Shown here piece by piece: positions 41,422-50,866 of a stretch of DNA of 64,000 nucleotides; within the stretch, counting starts at the first letter, position 1, and each line of letters begins with the position of its first letter. The stretch is taken from the NCBI GenBank assembly GCA_014867205.1, contig WGUO01000001.1, positions 62,001 through 126,000 of the forward strand. Reading direction: 5' to 3'. A model generated the notes under the pieces. The model did no database searches, was not told the DNA's origin, and saw only the letters and a list, made by a program, of their open reading frames with translations. The DNA is from Muribaculaceae bacterium (GTDB taxonomy: Bacteria; Bacteroidota; Bacteroidia; Bacteroidales; Muribaculaceae). The position numbers and the translations under genes are program-made.

Positions 41422-42936
41422 ATGACAAATGTTAAACCAATCCCCATTTTTATGGACAAGACAACCAAACGATCCGGCCGTCGATTCCTGACGGCAGCGG
41501 CTTGTGTCCTGAGTCTTATGGCTGCAAGCTGCTCCTCCAACGAGGATGAACCAAAACCGCAGGAAAACAATCCTGAAGTAACGTACAAGGGCAATGTAGC
41601 CTACAGCGCAGGCCTTGTATTCAATGGCAACGAGTTGGGTAACGGCACACAGAACTTCCATCTGACGGGTGACGTGACACTTGCGAAGGGCACATACCTC
41701 CTGAAAGGATGGGTATACGTTGACGAAGGCGCAACACTCCGGATCCCCGCAGGAACAGTCATCAAGGGAGAGAAAGAGACAATGGCGGCACTCATCATCG
41801 AGCCCGGTGGCTACTGCGAGATGAAAGGAACGGTACAAGAACCAATAGTCATGACCTCGGCACAGGCTCCCGGTCAGCGTCGTCCCGGCGACTGGGGCGG
41901 TCTCATCATCTGTGGCAAGGGACTGAACAATCAGGGTACGCAGCAAATCGAGGGTGGTCCTACCACAATCCACGGAGGAAATGTAAAGGCCGATAATTCG
42001 GGCATATACAGCTACATCCGAGTTGAGTTCGCGGGCTATCCCTTCGACACGGACAAGGAGATAAACGGCGTAACCTTCGGTTCCGTGGGTAGCGGCACAC
42101 AGATTGACCACATTCAGGTTTCATATTCCAACGACGACTCATTCGAATGGTTCGGTGGATCCGCCAACTGTTCCTATCTCATCGCCTACAAGGGCTGGGA
42201 CGATGATTTCGATACCGACAACGGGTTTGACGGCGAAGTTCGTTACTGTCTTTCGGTACGCGACCCGCGTATTGCCGACACATCGCAGTCGAATGGATTC
42301 GAGAGTGACAACAATGCCAGTGGCGCGGAAACCACGCCATTCACTTCTGCCAAGTTCCGCAACATTACCCTTATCGGACCCATGACCGCTAAAAATACCG
42401 GATTCACCAATACCTCCGATTATATCAATGCGGGAAATATGTTCCCTGACAACGGCTCCAAACTCGGCAAGTTTCAGGCGGCGGTCCAGATCAGAAGAAG
42501 CAGTAAACTGAATATCTCGAATCTCTTAGCTGTCGGATTCCCCATCGGACTGATTGTTGATGGTGAGAAGGGGCAGACTGTTGCCTATGCCAAAGCCGGG
42601 GAATTCAAACTTGAGAACTGCATCTTCTCCGGCATGGATGTTCTTGGCACAGACAAGAACAAGGAATATGAGGATTATTTCTATGACTATACAACCAAGA
42701 CCGAAGACCGGTCGATTGTTTCTTTCTCGCATTCCTTCTTCCTCGCCGGTCTCGGCAACAGGGCAACGGAAGAAAATGTGTTGGGTTTATCTGATCCGGC
42801 GAATACGGGACAGAACTATTGCCCGGCAACTGAAATCAGCGACGGCAAGGGTGGTTTTATCGGAGCTTTCCGTAACTCCTCTGACAACTGGATGAGCGGC
42901 TGGACCAACTTCGACCCGCAGAATACAGCCTACTGA
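41422..42936 (+). CDS. Surface lipoprotein, TonB receptor partner
   Basis: A protein of 504 residues with a type II signal peptide; the lipobox cysteine lies in SLMAASCSSNEDEPKP. Met11 (41452) is an alternative start that gives a more usual signal length. The body has repeated strand-turn units typical of a right-handed parallel beta-helix (KGWVYVDEGATLRIPAGTVI, then GDWGGLIICGKG, YIRVEFAGYPFD and FEWFGGSANCSYLIAYKG, with DDDFDTDNGFDG like a calcium-binding loop). Proteins of this type are often encoded right after a TonB receptor in Bacteroidetes, suggesting ligand capture at the surface. A terminator follows. Confidence 0.8.
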   Translation: MTNVKPIPIFMDKTTKRSGRRFLTAAACVLSLMAASCSSNEDEPKPQENNPEVTYKGNVAYSAGLVFNGNELGNGTQNFHLTGDVTLAKGTYLLKGWVYVDEGATLRIPAGTVIKGEKETMAALIIEPGGYCEMKGTVQEPIVMTSAQAPGQRRPGDWGGLIICGKGLNNQGTQQIEGGPTTIHGGNVKADNSGIYSYIRVEFAGYPFDTDKEINGVTFGSVGSGTQIDHIQVSYSNDDSFEWFGGSANCSYLIAYKGWDDDFDTDNGFDGEVRYCLSVRDPRIADTSQSNGFESDNNASGAETTPFTSAKFRNITLIGPMTAKNTGFTNTSDYINAGNMFPDNGSKLGKFQAAVQIRRSSKLNISNLLAVGFPIGLIVDGEKGQTVAYAKAGEFKLENCIFSGMDVLGTDKNKEYEDYFYDYTTKTEDRSIVSFSHSFFLAGLGNRATEENVLGLSDPANTGQNYCPATEISDGKGGFIGAFRNSSDNWMSGWTNFDPQNTAY

Positions 42937-42960
42937 TTATATCCACCTGAGAATTAGAAT

Positions 42961-42992
42961 ATGGGGTGGCCGGATTGAGTCCGACCACCCTA
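42961..42992 (+). terminator. Terminator of TonB receptor operon
   Basis: GGGTGGCCGGA and TCCGACCACCC pair with one C-A mismatch around a 5-nt loop and are followed by TATATCTTTT. It lies between the convergent operon and the leftward lipoprotein gene and may serve both. Confidence 0.75.
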
Positions 42993-43019
42993 TATCTTTT
43001 ATGAGGTTTGAATAATCTG

Positions 43020-43706
43020 CTATTGCTTTGTGAACATCATTTTGTCATGACCCGCTTCAAGCGTCATGGCATTACCGGTGATTTTCACATCATCAAACTT
43101 TCGCAGTTTCTGTATTTTCCCGGCGAGCATGGGTTTGATAACATCCGGGATATTGTCTGCAACACGTTGTTTGATTGTGTTAAGCGAATCAACAGGTGCA
43201 TCTGTAAGCCTTCCATAGCTGAGAGTCAATGAAGCAGTATCGACATTTACAATCGTTTTCGAGGGATCGAGATTGACGATTATCTCATCGCCATCCTTAA
43301 CAGTCCATGTACCCGAAGCACTGACATTCCCGTTGACGGTTGCCTTGACAGGAATATCGGTAGTTACGGATTCGACGCCTTTAATGAGGGTATAGTCAGC
43401 GGCGATTTTGATGGTGCCTCCATTTGTACCATCGGTCCTTGCGAATGTAAGAGTAGGTGTGCAGGTCATATCTCCTCCGTCACCGTAGCCAGACTTATCG
43501 CGGTCTCCGCCTCTGTGCTTATCTGATCTTTCTGACTCCTTCTTGTCTTCTTTGCCGGGTTTGTCCGGTTTGCCTTTGGACATCTCGGTAGCGTTTCCTT
43601 TCCATGTGCCGACAAGTTCACCGGCAAGTTTGGAATCACCCCCATTGCAGGAAGTGAGACCAATCGCAACGGACAGTGCCGCTGCCATCAATAGTTTAGT
43701 TTTCAT
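43020..43706 (-). CDS. Hypothetical lipoprotein
   Basis: A 228-residue lipoprotein (MKTKLLMAAALSVAIGLTSC, cysteine at 20). LAGELVGTWKGNATEM near the N-terminus resembles the opening of lipocalin-like proteins. A strongly charged linker follows (GKPDKPGKEDKKESERSDKH, then RGGDRDKSG, about residues 45-75). The rest is beta-rich with TASLTLSYGRLTDAP and a C-terminal VKITGNAMTLEAGHDKMMFT. No exact family is recognised. It is convergent with the TonB receptor operon and divergent from the next barrel gene. Confidence 0.75.
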   Translation of the reverse strand: MKTKLLMAAALSVAIGLTSCNGGDSKLAGELVGTWKGNATEMSKGKPDKPGKEDKKESERSDKHRGGDRDKSGYGDGGDMTCTPTLTFARTDGTNGGTIKIAADYTLIKGVESVTTDIPVKATVNGNVSASGTWTVKDGDEIIVNLDPSKTIVNVDTASLTLSYGRLTDAPVDSLNTIKQRVADNIPDVIKPMLAGKIQKLRKFDDVKITGNAMTLEAGHDKMMFTKQ

Positions 43707-43990
43707 AATCTTACTATTTGTGGTTTTTGATTTATTTACGGTGAAACATATATAATGGCAGATAAGTTCAGGATATAATATTAAAAATAAAAAGTTTAAT
43801 AAAAACTTAATAATACAACCCTCATTCCAACTTTACAGTAACACAGGGATGATTCTCCTTAGAAAGTATCTGCATTGCATTCGCGTAGTTTGTGTAGAGC
43901 CTAAACATCCCAAATTGATAAAATTCCTTCAGTGGATTATCTTTCATCTTTTAGTCTTGAACTATTCAGAATATCTGCAAAATCAGTTTC

Positions 43991-43998
43991 TATTTTTG
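43991..43998 (+). promoter_or_regulatory. Promoter -7 element, barrel gene at 44023
   Basis: TATTTTTG fits TAnnTTTG and lies 24 bases before the ATG at 44023, inside a longer in-frame reading from 43849 that is therefore rejected. Confidence 0.55.
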
Positions 43999-44022
43999 TC
44001 GCGTAATTTCAAACACGAAGAT

Positions 44023-46164
44023 ATGAATGGATTAACTGTATTCATTACCTCGTTATCAGTAACACTATCGGTTTTTGCTCAAACCGGGGTTGAAACTGAC
44101 AGCATCGACACATCTGCGTTTGACAAATATCTGGATGAAATTGTCATAGTCGCAAAGAAGCCCGTAACCGTAGTAAAAGCAGACCGTAAAGTTTATACCG
44201 TCAATCAGGATCTTACGTCAAAAGCATCTTCGGCAGGCGAAATTCTCAATCATATCCCTTCGGTTGAAGTGGATATTGACGGAAATGTCAGCATGAGAGG
44301 CAACGATAACGTGACAATCCTGATAAACGGCAAACCCTCAGCGATGATGGCGGGAAAGACTCGTGCAGATGCCCTCAGTCAGTTGTCTGCCGCCAATATC
44401 GAGCGGATAGAAGTAATCGACAATCCTACCTCCGAATACAGAGCCGAGGGCGGTGGAGGAATCATAAACATAATAATGAGAACCGATACGAAACAAGGTT
44501 TCAACGGCTCCATACTTGCAAATGCCGGGAGTGCGGGACGATACAACGCCGGTGTGAGTTTAAACTACGGTATCCGCAATCTTAATTTTTACGGAGGATA
44601 TACTTTTAGACGCGACCGCTATGACCGCACTGTTGATGATTACCGCATATCCCCCGCAGATACCATTACCCAGACCACTTACGGATTGGGGCGCCCGGTC
44701 TCCCATACATTCCGTCTTGGAATGACCGCCAATATCACATCTGCCGATATGCTTAGCGTTTCTGGAAATTATAACCGAAGAAATTTCAAGCGGGATGAGT
44801 ATGTTGACTCACGGACAAAAGAAACCGGAGGTGTCGTTTCAGATTCATATCACCGTGACCGTGATGCCGATGCCAAAGAAAATATGTGGGAAGGAAGTCT
44901 CCAATACACCCATCGTTACGGCAACAGCAATGAGATTTCAATAGGTTATCTGTATTCTTCCGAATCGGAAGATGAATTGAACCGATACACGACAATGCGT
45001 CAGGATGTTGAGACCCGGAACAATGAAACCGTCTGGGATGCAGACTATATCCATAACGCCAACCTCAGATGGCAGCACGCTTTGACAGATAATATAAGAT
45101 TGATTTCGGGATATGAGTTTGAACATCTGAGAGCCGAGCAGAATTATCATGTTTCCGACTGGGACGGGACATCATTCATCCCTAATACGGATGAGAGCAA
45201 TGACTTCACACATCTGAGGATGGTGAACTCGCTGTATGCCAACGCCGATATGACTTTTGGTTTATGGCGCGTCGATGCCGGATTGCGTGGAGAATATACT
45301 GACATTGACAATCAACTGAAATCCATATCTGAAAGCCGACGCAAGCATTATTTTGACTTATTTCCTTCGGCAAGGGTATCACGCCATATCGGGGACGACA
45401 TAGAACTGTCCACCGGTTACAGTATGCGTATCAACCGTCCACAAGGGAGCGATATGAATCCTTTTGCCGAAAGAATAAATCCGTTGAGTCTTGAGGCTGG
45501 CAATCCTGATCTGAAACCGGAGAGAATAAACACCGCCGATTTCGGTATCCGTTGGCTTTCAAACGCCGGTTCTCTTACTGCAAATATTTTCTACCTTCAT
45601 ATATCCGACGGCATAACAGAGGTATCCCGTTATATTGACAATGGAATATTGCTGACAACGAAAGAGAATCTCCAGACATCCCACAATGCCGGCATCGAGT
45701 TGGTATGGAATATGCGTGTTACTGACTGGCTTGACATAAACCTGAACGGTACAGGGTATTACAATCGTATTAATGCCTCAAGACTTGGCTTCGGGGGTAA
45801 TCGCGAGATGTTTTCATGGAGTGGTTTGTTGAACGCTGATTTCACGCCCATAAAACATGGTACGGTTCAACTGAATGCCCGTTATCATTCAGCGACACTT
45901 GTGCCACAAGGAAAACGAGATGGCGATTTTCAGCTAAATCTTGGATTGAAGTATGATATACCGTCAATAAATCTCGCTCTTTTTGCATCAGTAACAGACT
46001 TGCTCGATACTTATAAACTATCATATACACTTGATACCCCGGCTCTGAAGCAGAAGGTGGAAAAACGCAGGAATCCCCGCATTATCTATGTAGGATTAAG
46101 CTGGAACTTCGGAGGCGGAGGCAAGAAACAGCATCATAATGTGGAATATGATGAAGAAATGTAA
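44023..46164 (+). CDS. Outer-membrane beta-barrel (TonB-receptor-like) protein
   Basis: A 713-residue outer-membrane protein of the OMP_b-brl_3 type. The start at 44023 gives the signal peptide MNGLTVFITSLSVTLSVFAQ; the extra 58 codons upstream include the promoter. The plug-like region has DEIVIVAKKPVTVVKADRKV and SAGEILNHIPSVEVDIDGNV, then IERIEVIDNPTSEYRAEGGG. There is no carboxypeptidase-D domain. The barrel ends IIYVGLSWNFGGGGKK with a short polar extension. Its stop is four bases from the start chosen for the PAP2 gene that follows, so they probably share a message. Confidence 0.88.
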   Translation: MNGLTVFITSLSVTLSVFAQTGVETDSIDTSAFDKYLDEIVIVAKKPVTVVKADRKVYTVNQDLTSKASSAGEILNHIPSVEVDIDGNVSMRGNDNVTILINGKPSAMMAGKTRADALSQLSAANIERIEVIDNPTSEYRAEGGGGIINIIMRTDTKQGFNGSILANAGSAGRYNAGVSLNYGIRNLNFYGGYTFRRDRYDRTVDDYRISPADTITQTTYGLGRPVSHTFRLGMTANITSADMLSVSGNYNRRNFKRDEYVDSRTKETGGVVSDSYHRDRDADAKENMWEGSLQYTHRYGNSNEISIGYLYSSESEDELNRYTTMRQDVETRNNETVWDADYIHNANLRWQHALTDNIRLISGYEFEHLRAEQNYHVSDWDGTSFIPNTDESNDFTHLRMVNSLYANADMTFGLWRVDAGLRGEYTDIDNQLKSISESRRKHYFDLFPSARVSRHIGDDIELSTGYSMRINRPQGSDMNPFAERINPLSLEAGNPDLKPERINTADFGIRWLSNAGSLTANIFYLHISDGITEVSRYIDNGILLTTKENLQTSHNAGIELVWNMRVTDWLDINLNGTGYYNRINASRLGFGGNREMFSWSGLLNADFTPIKHGTVQLNARYHSATLVPQGKRDGDFQLNLGLKYDIPSINLALFASVTDLLDTYKLSYTLDTPALKQKVEKRRNPRIIYVGLSWNFGGGGKKQHHNVEYDEEM

Positions 46165-46168
46165 TGTC

Positions 46169-46951
46169 ATGATGTACGAGAAAAGAATACTTATACTTCT
46201 TTGGAGTATTATCCTGCCGGTAACGGTATTCGCCTCAAATGAAAATACTGACACTCTGACTTTCGATACTCTGAAATGCCAAGAGATTAAGAATCCTTAC
46301 CGATTCCGTCCCACCCAACTTATCATACCCGGTGTTTTGATTGGGGCAGGTTTTATAGGTCTTGAGAGTGATTGGCTGAAATATACAAACCACGAAACCA
46401 AAGATGAGCTTCAGGAGCATCATCATTCAAAATTAGGTGTTGATGATTTCAGTCAGTATGCACCTTTGGCAGCAGCTTACGGATTAAGACTTTGCGGAAT
46501 AAAAGGATTGCACGATTATGTTGATCTTACCATTATATCCGGCACAGCCTATCTCCTTACGGGGCTGTCGGTCTATGGAGTGAAAACACTGACAAGAGTT
46601 GAACGCCCCGATGGAAGCACACGCAACTCTTTCCCTTCGGGCCATACTGCGACGGCTTTTGCCGGTGCCGAGATACTGCGCCGCGAATATTGGAACGTAT
46701 CACCGTGGATAGGTATCGCCGGATATGCAGTAGCCGCCGGGACAGGATTCTTGCGGATGTATAACAACCGTCACTGGCTTACAGATGTTGTGGCAGGTGC
46801 CGGATTCGGAATACTCTGTGCTCAGGCTGCATACTGGCTGTATCCGGTCATAACAAAGACACTCTTCCGAAAGAGATACAACTCGAATATCTACCTCTCT
46901 CCATACATTTCATCCGAAAGCAAAGGGATTGCTTTTCAATTGACATTCTAA
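46169..46951 (+). CDS. PAP2-family phosphatase, exported
   Basis: A 260-residue protein with a signal peptide or anchor (YEKRILILLWSIILPVTVFA) and a C-terminal PAP2 domain. The three motifs are KTLTRVERP, PSGHTATAF (nucleophile-side Ser-Gly-His) and NRHWLTDVVAGAG (His and Asp). Several ATG codons from 46139 to 46172 could start it; 46169 avoids overlap with the barrel gene and gives a standard leader. Such enzymes remove phosphate from lipid phosphates, undecaprenyl diphosphate or lipid A. It is followed by a second PAP2 gene 15 bases later. Confidence 0.88.
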   Translation: MMYEKRILILLWSIILPVTVFASNENTDTLTFDTLKCQEIKNPYRFRPTQLIIPGVLIGAGFIGLESDWLKYTNHETKDELQEHHHSKLGVDDFSQYAPLAAAYGLRLCGIKGLHDYVDLTIISGTAYLLTGLSVYGVKTLTRVERPDGSTRNSFPSGHTATAFAGAEILRREYWNVSPWIGIAGYAVAAGTGFLRMYNNRHWLTDVVAGAGFGILCAQAAYWLYPVITKTLFRKRYNSNIYLSPYISSESKGIAFQLTF

Positions 46952-46966
46952 ATATCTGGATAAACT

Positions 46967-47551
46967 ATGAGTCAACCTCTTTTCGGCGGTGCTGACGACA
47001 GCATCGTTGTGGCAGTAAACAGTTGCCACACACAATTTATGGACAATGCAGTCCTGGCAATAACAGACATCTGGTTTTTTGTCGGTATAGTATGTTGCAT
47101 ATTTGCATATGCCTTTTATAGGCAGAAACCTCAGATGGCACTCCTTTTCTGCGGATTACTGATAGTGGCTGTTGGGTGTTCGGACTTCCTGTGTGCCAGT
47201 ATCATTCGTCCGGCAGTACAGCAACTCAGACCTACGAATCCAGACAATCCCATAAGCGCCATTCTTCACATAGTGGGCGGACACAGGGGCGGAAGATATG
47301 GTTTCCCGTCGTGTCATGCTGCCAATTCGTTCGCGATTGCCATCTTCTCTTCGTTATGGTTCAGGAAGAGATGGCTCGCAGAAGTACTCACGGGATGGGC
47401 ATTGCTCGAATGTTACACGCGGCTTTATATGGGTGTCCATTATCCGTCAGACGTTGTTTTTGGAGCCGGTATCGGGAGTCTTACATCATATCTGATTTAT
47501 CTACTGTGTAAGGAAATACAGCGCAAGGTGTCAAATAAGCATAAAAAGTGA
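46967..47551 (+). CDS. PAP2-family membrane phosphatase
   Basis: A 194-residue integral membrane PAP2 enzyme with about five helices. Motifs: IIRPAVQQLRPTNPD (first), RYGFPSCHAANSFA (second, with Cys in place of the more usual Gly in PSGH) and YTRLYMGVHYPSDVVFGAGI (third). This resembles undecaprenyl-diphosphate phosphatase or lipid A 1-phosphatase type proteins. It lies 15 bases after another PAP2 gene, and the two may act on different faces or substrates. The Ser-Cys-His change occurs in other Bacteroidetes members. Confidence 0.9.
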   Translation: MSQPLFGGADDSIVVAVNSCHTQFMDNAVLAITDIWFFVGIVCCIFAYAFYRQKPQMALLFCGLLIVAVGCSDFLCASIIRPAVQQLRPTNPDNPISAILHIVGGHRGGRYGFPSCHAANSFAIAIFSSLWFRKRWLAEVLTGWALLECYTRLYMGVHYPSDVVFGAGIGSLTSYLIYLLCKEIQRKVSNKHKK

Positions 47552-47603
47552 AATTGTTAAACTTTTGACGTAATTTGTGAAACTGTGTCTTGTATTTTTG
47601 TTA

Positions 47604-47611
47604 TAATTTTG
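47604..47611 (+). promoter_or_regulatory. Promoter -7 element, aldo/keto reductase gene
   Basis: TAATTTTG lies 45 bases before the ATG at 47657. Confidence 0.55.
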
Positions 47612-47656
47612 CAATATAAACAAGACGAAACAAATTGAATTATACAAATTATTGAG

Positions 47657-48496
47657 ATGAAGACAATAAAATTGAGAAACGGCGTTGAGATGCCGCAGAT
47701 TGGCTACGGTGTCTATCAGGTGGATCCTGCCGAGTGTGAGAGATGTGTGAGCGATGCTCTTGGTGTGGGGTACCGAATGATTGATACCGCGCAGGCGTAT
47801 CATAACGAGGAGGGAGTGGGTGCCGCTGTAGCAAAGAGCGGGATTCCCCGCAACGAACTCTTCCTTGTCTCAAAAATATGGATCTCCAACTATGGCTATG
47901 AGAAGGCCAGGGCTTCTATAGAAGAGAGCCTGCGCAGGCTCGGGTCTGACTATATAGACCTCATGCTGCTGCATCAGCCCTTCTGCGACCGCTATGGAGC
48001 ATACCGTGCGCTTGAGGAGGCATATAAGGAGGGCAAACTCCGGGCAATCGGAGTGAGCAACTTCTATCCTGATCATCTCATTGACCTGGCAAGCAATGTC
48101 GAGATTCCGCCGATGGTCAACCAGGTCGAGACGCATGTCTTTGACCAGCAGGTCAAGGCTCAGAAATACATGGAGGAGTATGGCTGTCAGATCATGTCGT
48201 GGGGACCTCTTGCCGAGGGACGCAACAATTTCTTCACCAATCCGGTGCTTGAGGGAATTGGAAAGAAATATGACAAGTCGGTTGCGCAGGTCGCTCTCCG
48301 TTGGCTTATTCAGCGCGGTGTTATAATTATACCCAAGTCTGTCCATATCGAGCGAATGAAACAGAATCTTGACATTTTCGACTTTACCCTCAGCGATGAG
48401 GATATGGCCGAGATTGCAGGACTCGACACAGTCACGAGCCTATTCTTCGATCATCATGACCCTGAGGTAGTCAAGATGTTCATGGGCTGGCGCTAA
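47657..48496 (+). CDS. Aldo/keto reductase
   Basis: A 279-residue NADPH-dependent aldo/keto reductase. The catalytic tetrad is visible: Asp and Tyr in MIDTAQAYHNEEG, Lys in LVSKIW and His in LMLLHQPF. The cofactor-binding C-terminal part has IIIPKSVHIERMKQNLDIFD. Length fits the AKR5-like bacterial group, which reduces small aldehydes or 2,5-diketogluconate. It is monocistronic; its stop overlaps the stop of the convergent histidine kinase gene by four bases, with no room for a separate terminator. Confidence 0.95.
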   Translation: MKTIKLRNGVEMPQIGYGVYQVDPAECERCVSDALGVGYRMIDTAQAYHNEEGVGAAVAKSGIPRNELFLVSKIWISNYGYEKARASIEESLRRLGSDYIDLMLLHQPFCDRYGAYRALEEAYKEGKLRAIGVSNFYPDHLIDLASNVEIPPMVNQVETHVFDQQVKAQKYMEEYGCQIMSWGPLAEGRNNFFTNPVLEGIGKKYDKSVAQVALRWLIQRGVIIIPKSVHIERMKQNLDIFDFTLSDEDMAEIAGLDTVTSLFFDHHDPEVVKMFMGWR

Positions 48497-49935
48497 ATAC
48501 TTGATAAAGTCAGGGTGAATAGGAGACCGCCCTGGGGACGGTTTGAGACGGTGATTGTCCCGCCGTGTAATTGCACGGCGTTCCTGACGATCGATAGACC
48601 AAGACCTGTCCCTCCGGCTGCACGCGACCGGCCCTTGTCGACTCGGTAGAATCGCTCGAACAGACGGGGCAAATGTTCCTCGGCTACTCCTGATCCATTA
48701 TCATAGAGAGTGATTGTTATTCTATCTTTATCCTCCGTATGGCTCCTAATTACAATCCTGTCTCCTCCGCTGTAGGAGATCGCATTGTCAATCAGATTAT
48801 AGAAAACCGATTCAAGCAGTTGGCGGTTGCCTTCTACCTGAAGGCAACCGCTGACCTCATTCTGCATTGTAAATCCTTTGGCAGTGGCCAGTTCAGTACT
48901 TTCCTCAACTATATTGGCTATTATTTCTCCTACATCAACTTTTTCCCGGCTTATGGACCGGGCACCGTCTTCCATTCGGGTGATCAGTGAGATGTCGTCA
49001 AGCAGTTGCTGAAGCCGCTGGTTGTTGGCGAGACATCTCGATAGGAACTCCGTCTGTTTTTCCTTGCTCATGTCCTGATGTGCCATAAGAGTCTCAAGGC
49101 AGACGCGCATCGATGCGACCGGTGTCTTCAGTTCATGGTTGATATTGTTGGTAAGCTGTTTTTTGATTCGTTCCTTCTCCTTCTGCTCATATAGAGCGAG
49201 ACGGTGCTCCCGGTCACGCGCGGAGTTGGCTTCCAGCAGAGAGGAGTATAGCCTTACGATATGGTTAGAGATATCTCCTAATTCATCATGTGGGAACGGC
49301 TCACAGTCGCTGATCCGCTTACCCTTCTCCGCATTCTCCGCGAATTGGCGAAGACGGCGTATGTGCTGCCCGACACGACGGGTCGCGAAGTAGCCCAATG
49401 TACACATTACAGTTATCAGGCCTCCAAGAAACCATATAAAACCTCGGTCGGCCTCCAGCATCGAATTGAGTGACAATGAATATGGAACAGCCGTCCTCAC
49501 GATCATGCCCCCGGGGCCCTTTCTGGCCGAATAGAAATATGTCTCGCCCGTACTCTCGCTGTGGCGTCGTAGGGAATATCCGGTACCGTTACGGACAGCT
49601 TCGGCAATCTCTTTCCGTGACAGATGGCTTGCATTCGGAAGTGTGTCAAGTGAGTTGTCATATATGACGCGTCCCGTAGAATCAATTATGCTTATACGCA
49701 GATCCCTGAAATTCCCGATGCCGGTATCCCTGATGTCGAAGTCACCTGACTTCACCTCATTGAGCAGGCGTTCGTTCAGCACCTGAAGCCCCGCGTTCAT
49801 TTCCTCTGCCTTGAACTCCTTCTCCCGACGGTACTGGAAAAACAATACACAGGCCACGAGAAGTACTGAATAACCAACGAGCCAGAGGAACAGCCTCGTG
49901 GAATATGTAGGCTTAAGCCATGAAACCATAGCCAT
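48493..49935 (-). CDS. Sensor histidine kinase
   Basis: A 480-residue membrane kinase. Helices lie at about residues 12-33 and 158-180, enclosing an extracytoplasmic sensor of about 125 residues (IRDTGIGNFRDLRISIIDST, ETYFYSARKGPGGMIVRTAV), PAS/CACHE-like. A HAMP segment follows, then the H-box NINHELKTPVASMRVCLE, the N-box NLIDNAISYSGGDRI and the G boxes DNGSGVAEEHLPRLF and GGTGLGLSIVRN. It begins 23 bp inside the 3' end of the response regulator gene, so translation is coupled. The signal is unknown. Confidence 0.95.
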   Translation of the reverse strand: MAMVSWLKPTYSTRLFLWLVGYSVLLVACVLFFQYRREKEFKAEEMNAGLQVLNERLLNEVKSGDFDIRDTGIGNFRDLRISIIDSTGRVIYDNSLDTLPNASHLSRKEIAEAVRNGTGYSLRRHSESTGETYFYSARKGPGGMIVRTAVPYSLSLNSMLEADRGFIWFLGGLITVMCTLGYFATRRVGQHIRRLRQFAENAEKGKRISDCEPFPHDELGDISNHIVRLYSSLLEANSARDREHRLALYEQKEKERIKKQLTNNINHELKTPVASMRVCLETLMAHQDMSKEKQTEFLSRCLANNQRLQQLLDDISLITRMEDGARSISREKVDVGEIIANIVEESTELATAKGFTMQNEVSGCLQVEGNRQLLESVFYNLIDNAISYSGGDRIVIRSHTEDKDRITITLYDNGSGVAEEHLPRLFERFYRVDKGRSRAAGGTGLGLSIVRNAVQLHGGTITVSNRPQGGLLFTLTLSSI

Positions 49936-50599
49936 AGCCTGAGCGTGATTTGATATGTGAGCCGTATCTGCCTATTTTCTGCCGTATACGGGTGATGTTG
50001 ACATCGACAACCCTGTCAAGTACAGTCACGTCATCAGGCCAGATATCCCTCAGCAGTTCCTCACGTGTGAACACTCTGCCCATATTGCTCATAAGCTTCA
50101 ACAGGATCTCAAACTCTTTTTTCGGAAGACGAGCCTCGGACCCGTCGACCAAACAGACCTTGCTTGACGGATAGACCTCAAGACCCTCGAAGGCTACTTT
50201 GCTGTCCTGGATATTCTCTTCTTCACGCGAGGCGGTGCGCCTGAGCACAGTCTTGATCCTTGCCAGCACGTTGCGCAAGGAGTAGGGCTTGGTTATATAG
50301 TCGTCTGCTCCTAATTCGAGTCCGTCTACCATGTCGTCCTCGCTGTCCTTGGCTGTACAGAATATGATCGGTATCGAGGCGGTAGCCGGATTTGATTTCA
50401 GAATCTTGGCTAATTGTATGCCGGATATGTCGCCCATCATAATGTCGAGCAACAACAGGTCGTATGCGCTCACATCCATCGCGAGCACCTCCTCGGCGCT
50501 TTGGGCGGTGTCAGCATGATAGCCTTCGGCCTCAAGATTGAAACGAAGTGCCTCGCACAGAGTCTCCTCGTCATCAACCACAAGCAGTCGTTTACACAT
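49913..50599 (-). CDS. OmpR-family response regulator
   Basis: A 228-residue response regulator with a receiver domain (VVDDEETLCEALRFNLEAEG, Asp in YDLLLLDIMMGD, Lys in DYITKPYSL) and a C-terminal winged helix (LPKKEFEILLKLMSNMGRVF, then VVDVNITRIRQKIG and SRSGYGYGFMA). It is the first gene of a two-gene leftward operon with the histidine kinase. The layout and sequence resemble envelope-stress or RprXY-like pairs of Bacteroidales, but the target genes are not evident here. Confidence 0.95.
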   Translation of the reverse strand: MCKRLLVVDDEETLCEALRFNLEAEGYHADTAQSAEEVLAMDVSAYDLLLLDIMMGDISGIQLAKILKSNPATASIPIIFCTAKDSEDDMVDGLELGADDYITKPYSLRNVLARIKTVLRRTASREEENIQDSKVAFEGLEVYPSSKVCLVDGSEARLPKKEFEILLKLMSNMGRVFTREELLRDIWPDDVTVLDRVVDVNITRIRQKIGRYGSHIKSRSGYGYGFMA

Positions 50600-50793
50600 G
50601 TCTTGAAAATTTTAGACTGTGAAGTTACAAATAATGCTTCAGAAGAACGAGGATAAGCCATAAGTTTAACAAAAATTTAATACGCCTGCATACATGCAAA
50701 CATTGATTGCATGTCCGCAATTGGAGGTATTTTCCTTCTGACTGTTTTACCGTGTTCTCTATTTGGAGTTTTTACATTTTTATCATAATTTAT

Positions 50794-50841
50794 TTTGGAA
50801 AAAAGAAAATTTACTATAATTTTGCATTAACAATATTGTTA
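50794..50841 (+). promoter_or_regulatory. Promoter and palindromic operator, TetR/ABC operon
   Basis: TTTG (50794-50797), 19 bases, then TAATTTTG (50817-50824). The perfect 14-bp palindrome TAACAATATTGTTA (50828-50841) covers the expected start of transcription, a typical TetR operator position. Confidence 0.65.
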
Positions 50842-50866
50842 GTCATTATTGATAATCATGTTTGTT

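Noticed and set aside
43849..44022. 58-codon N-terminal extension of the barrel protein
   Set aside because: It contains the promoter -7 element and destroys the signal peptide position.
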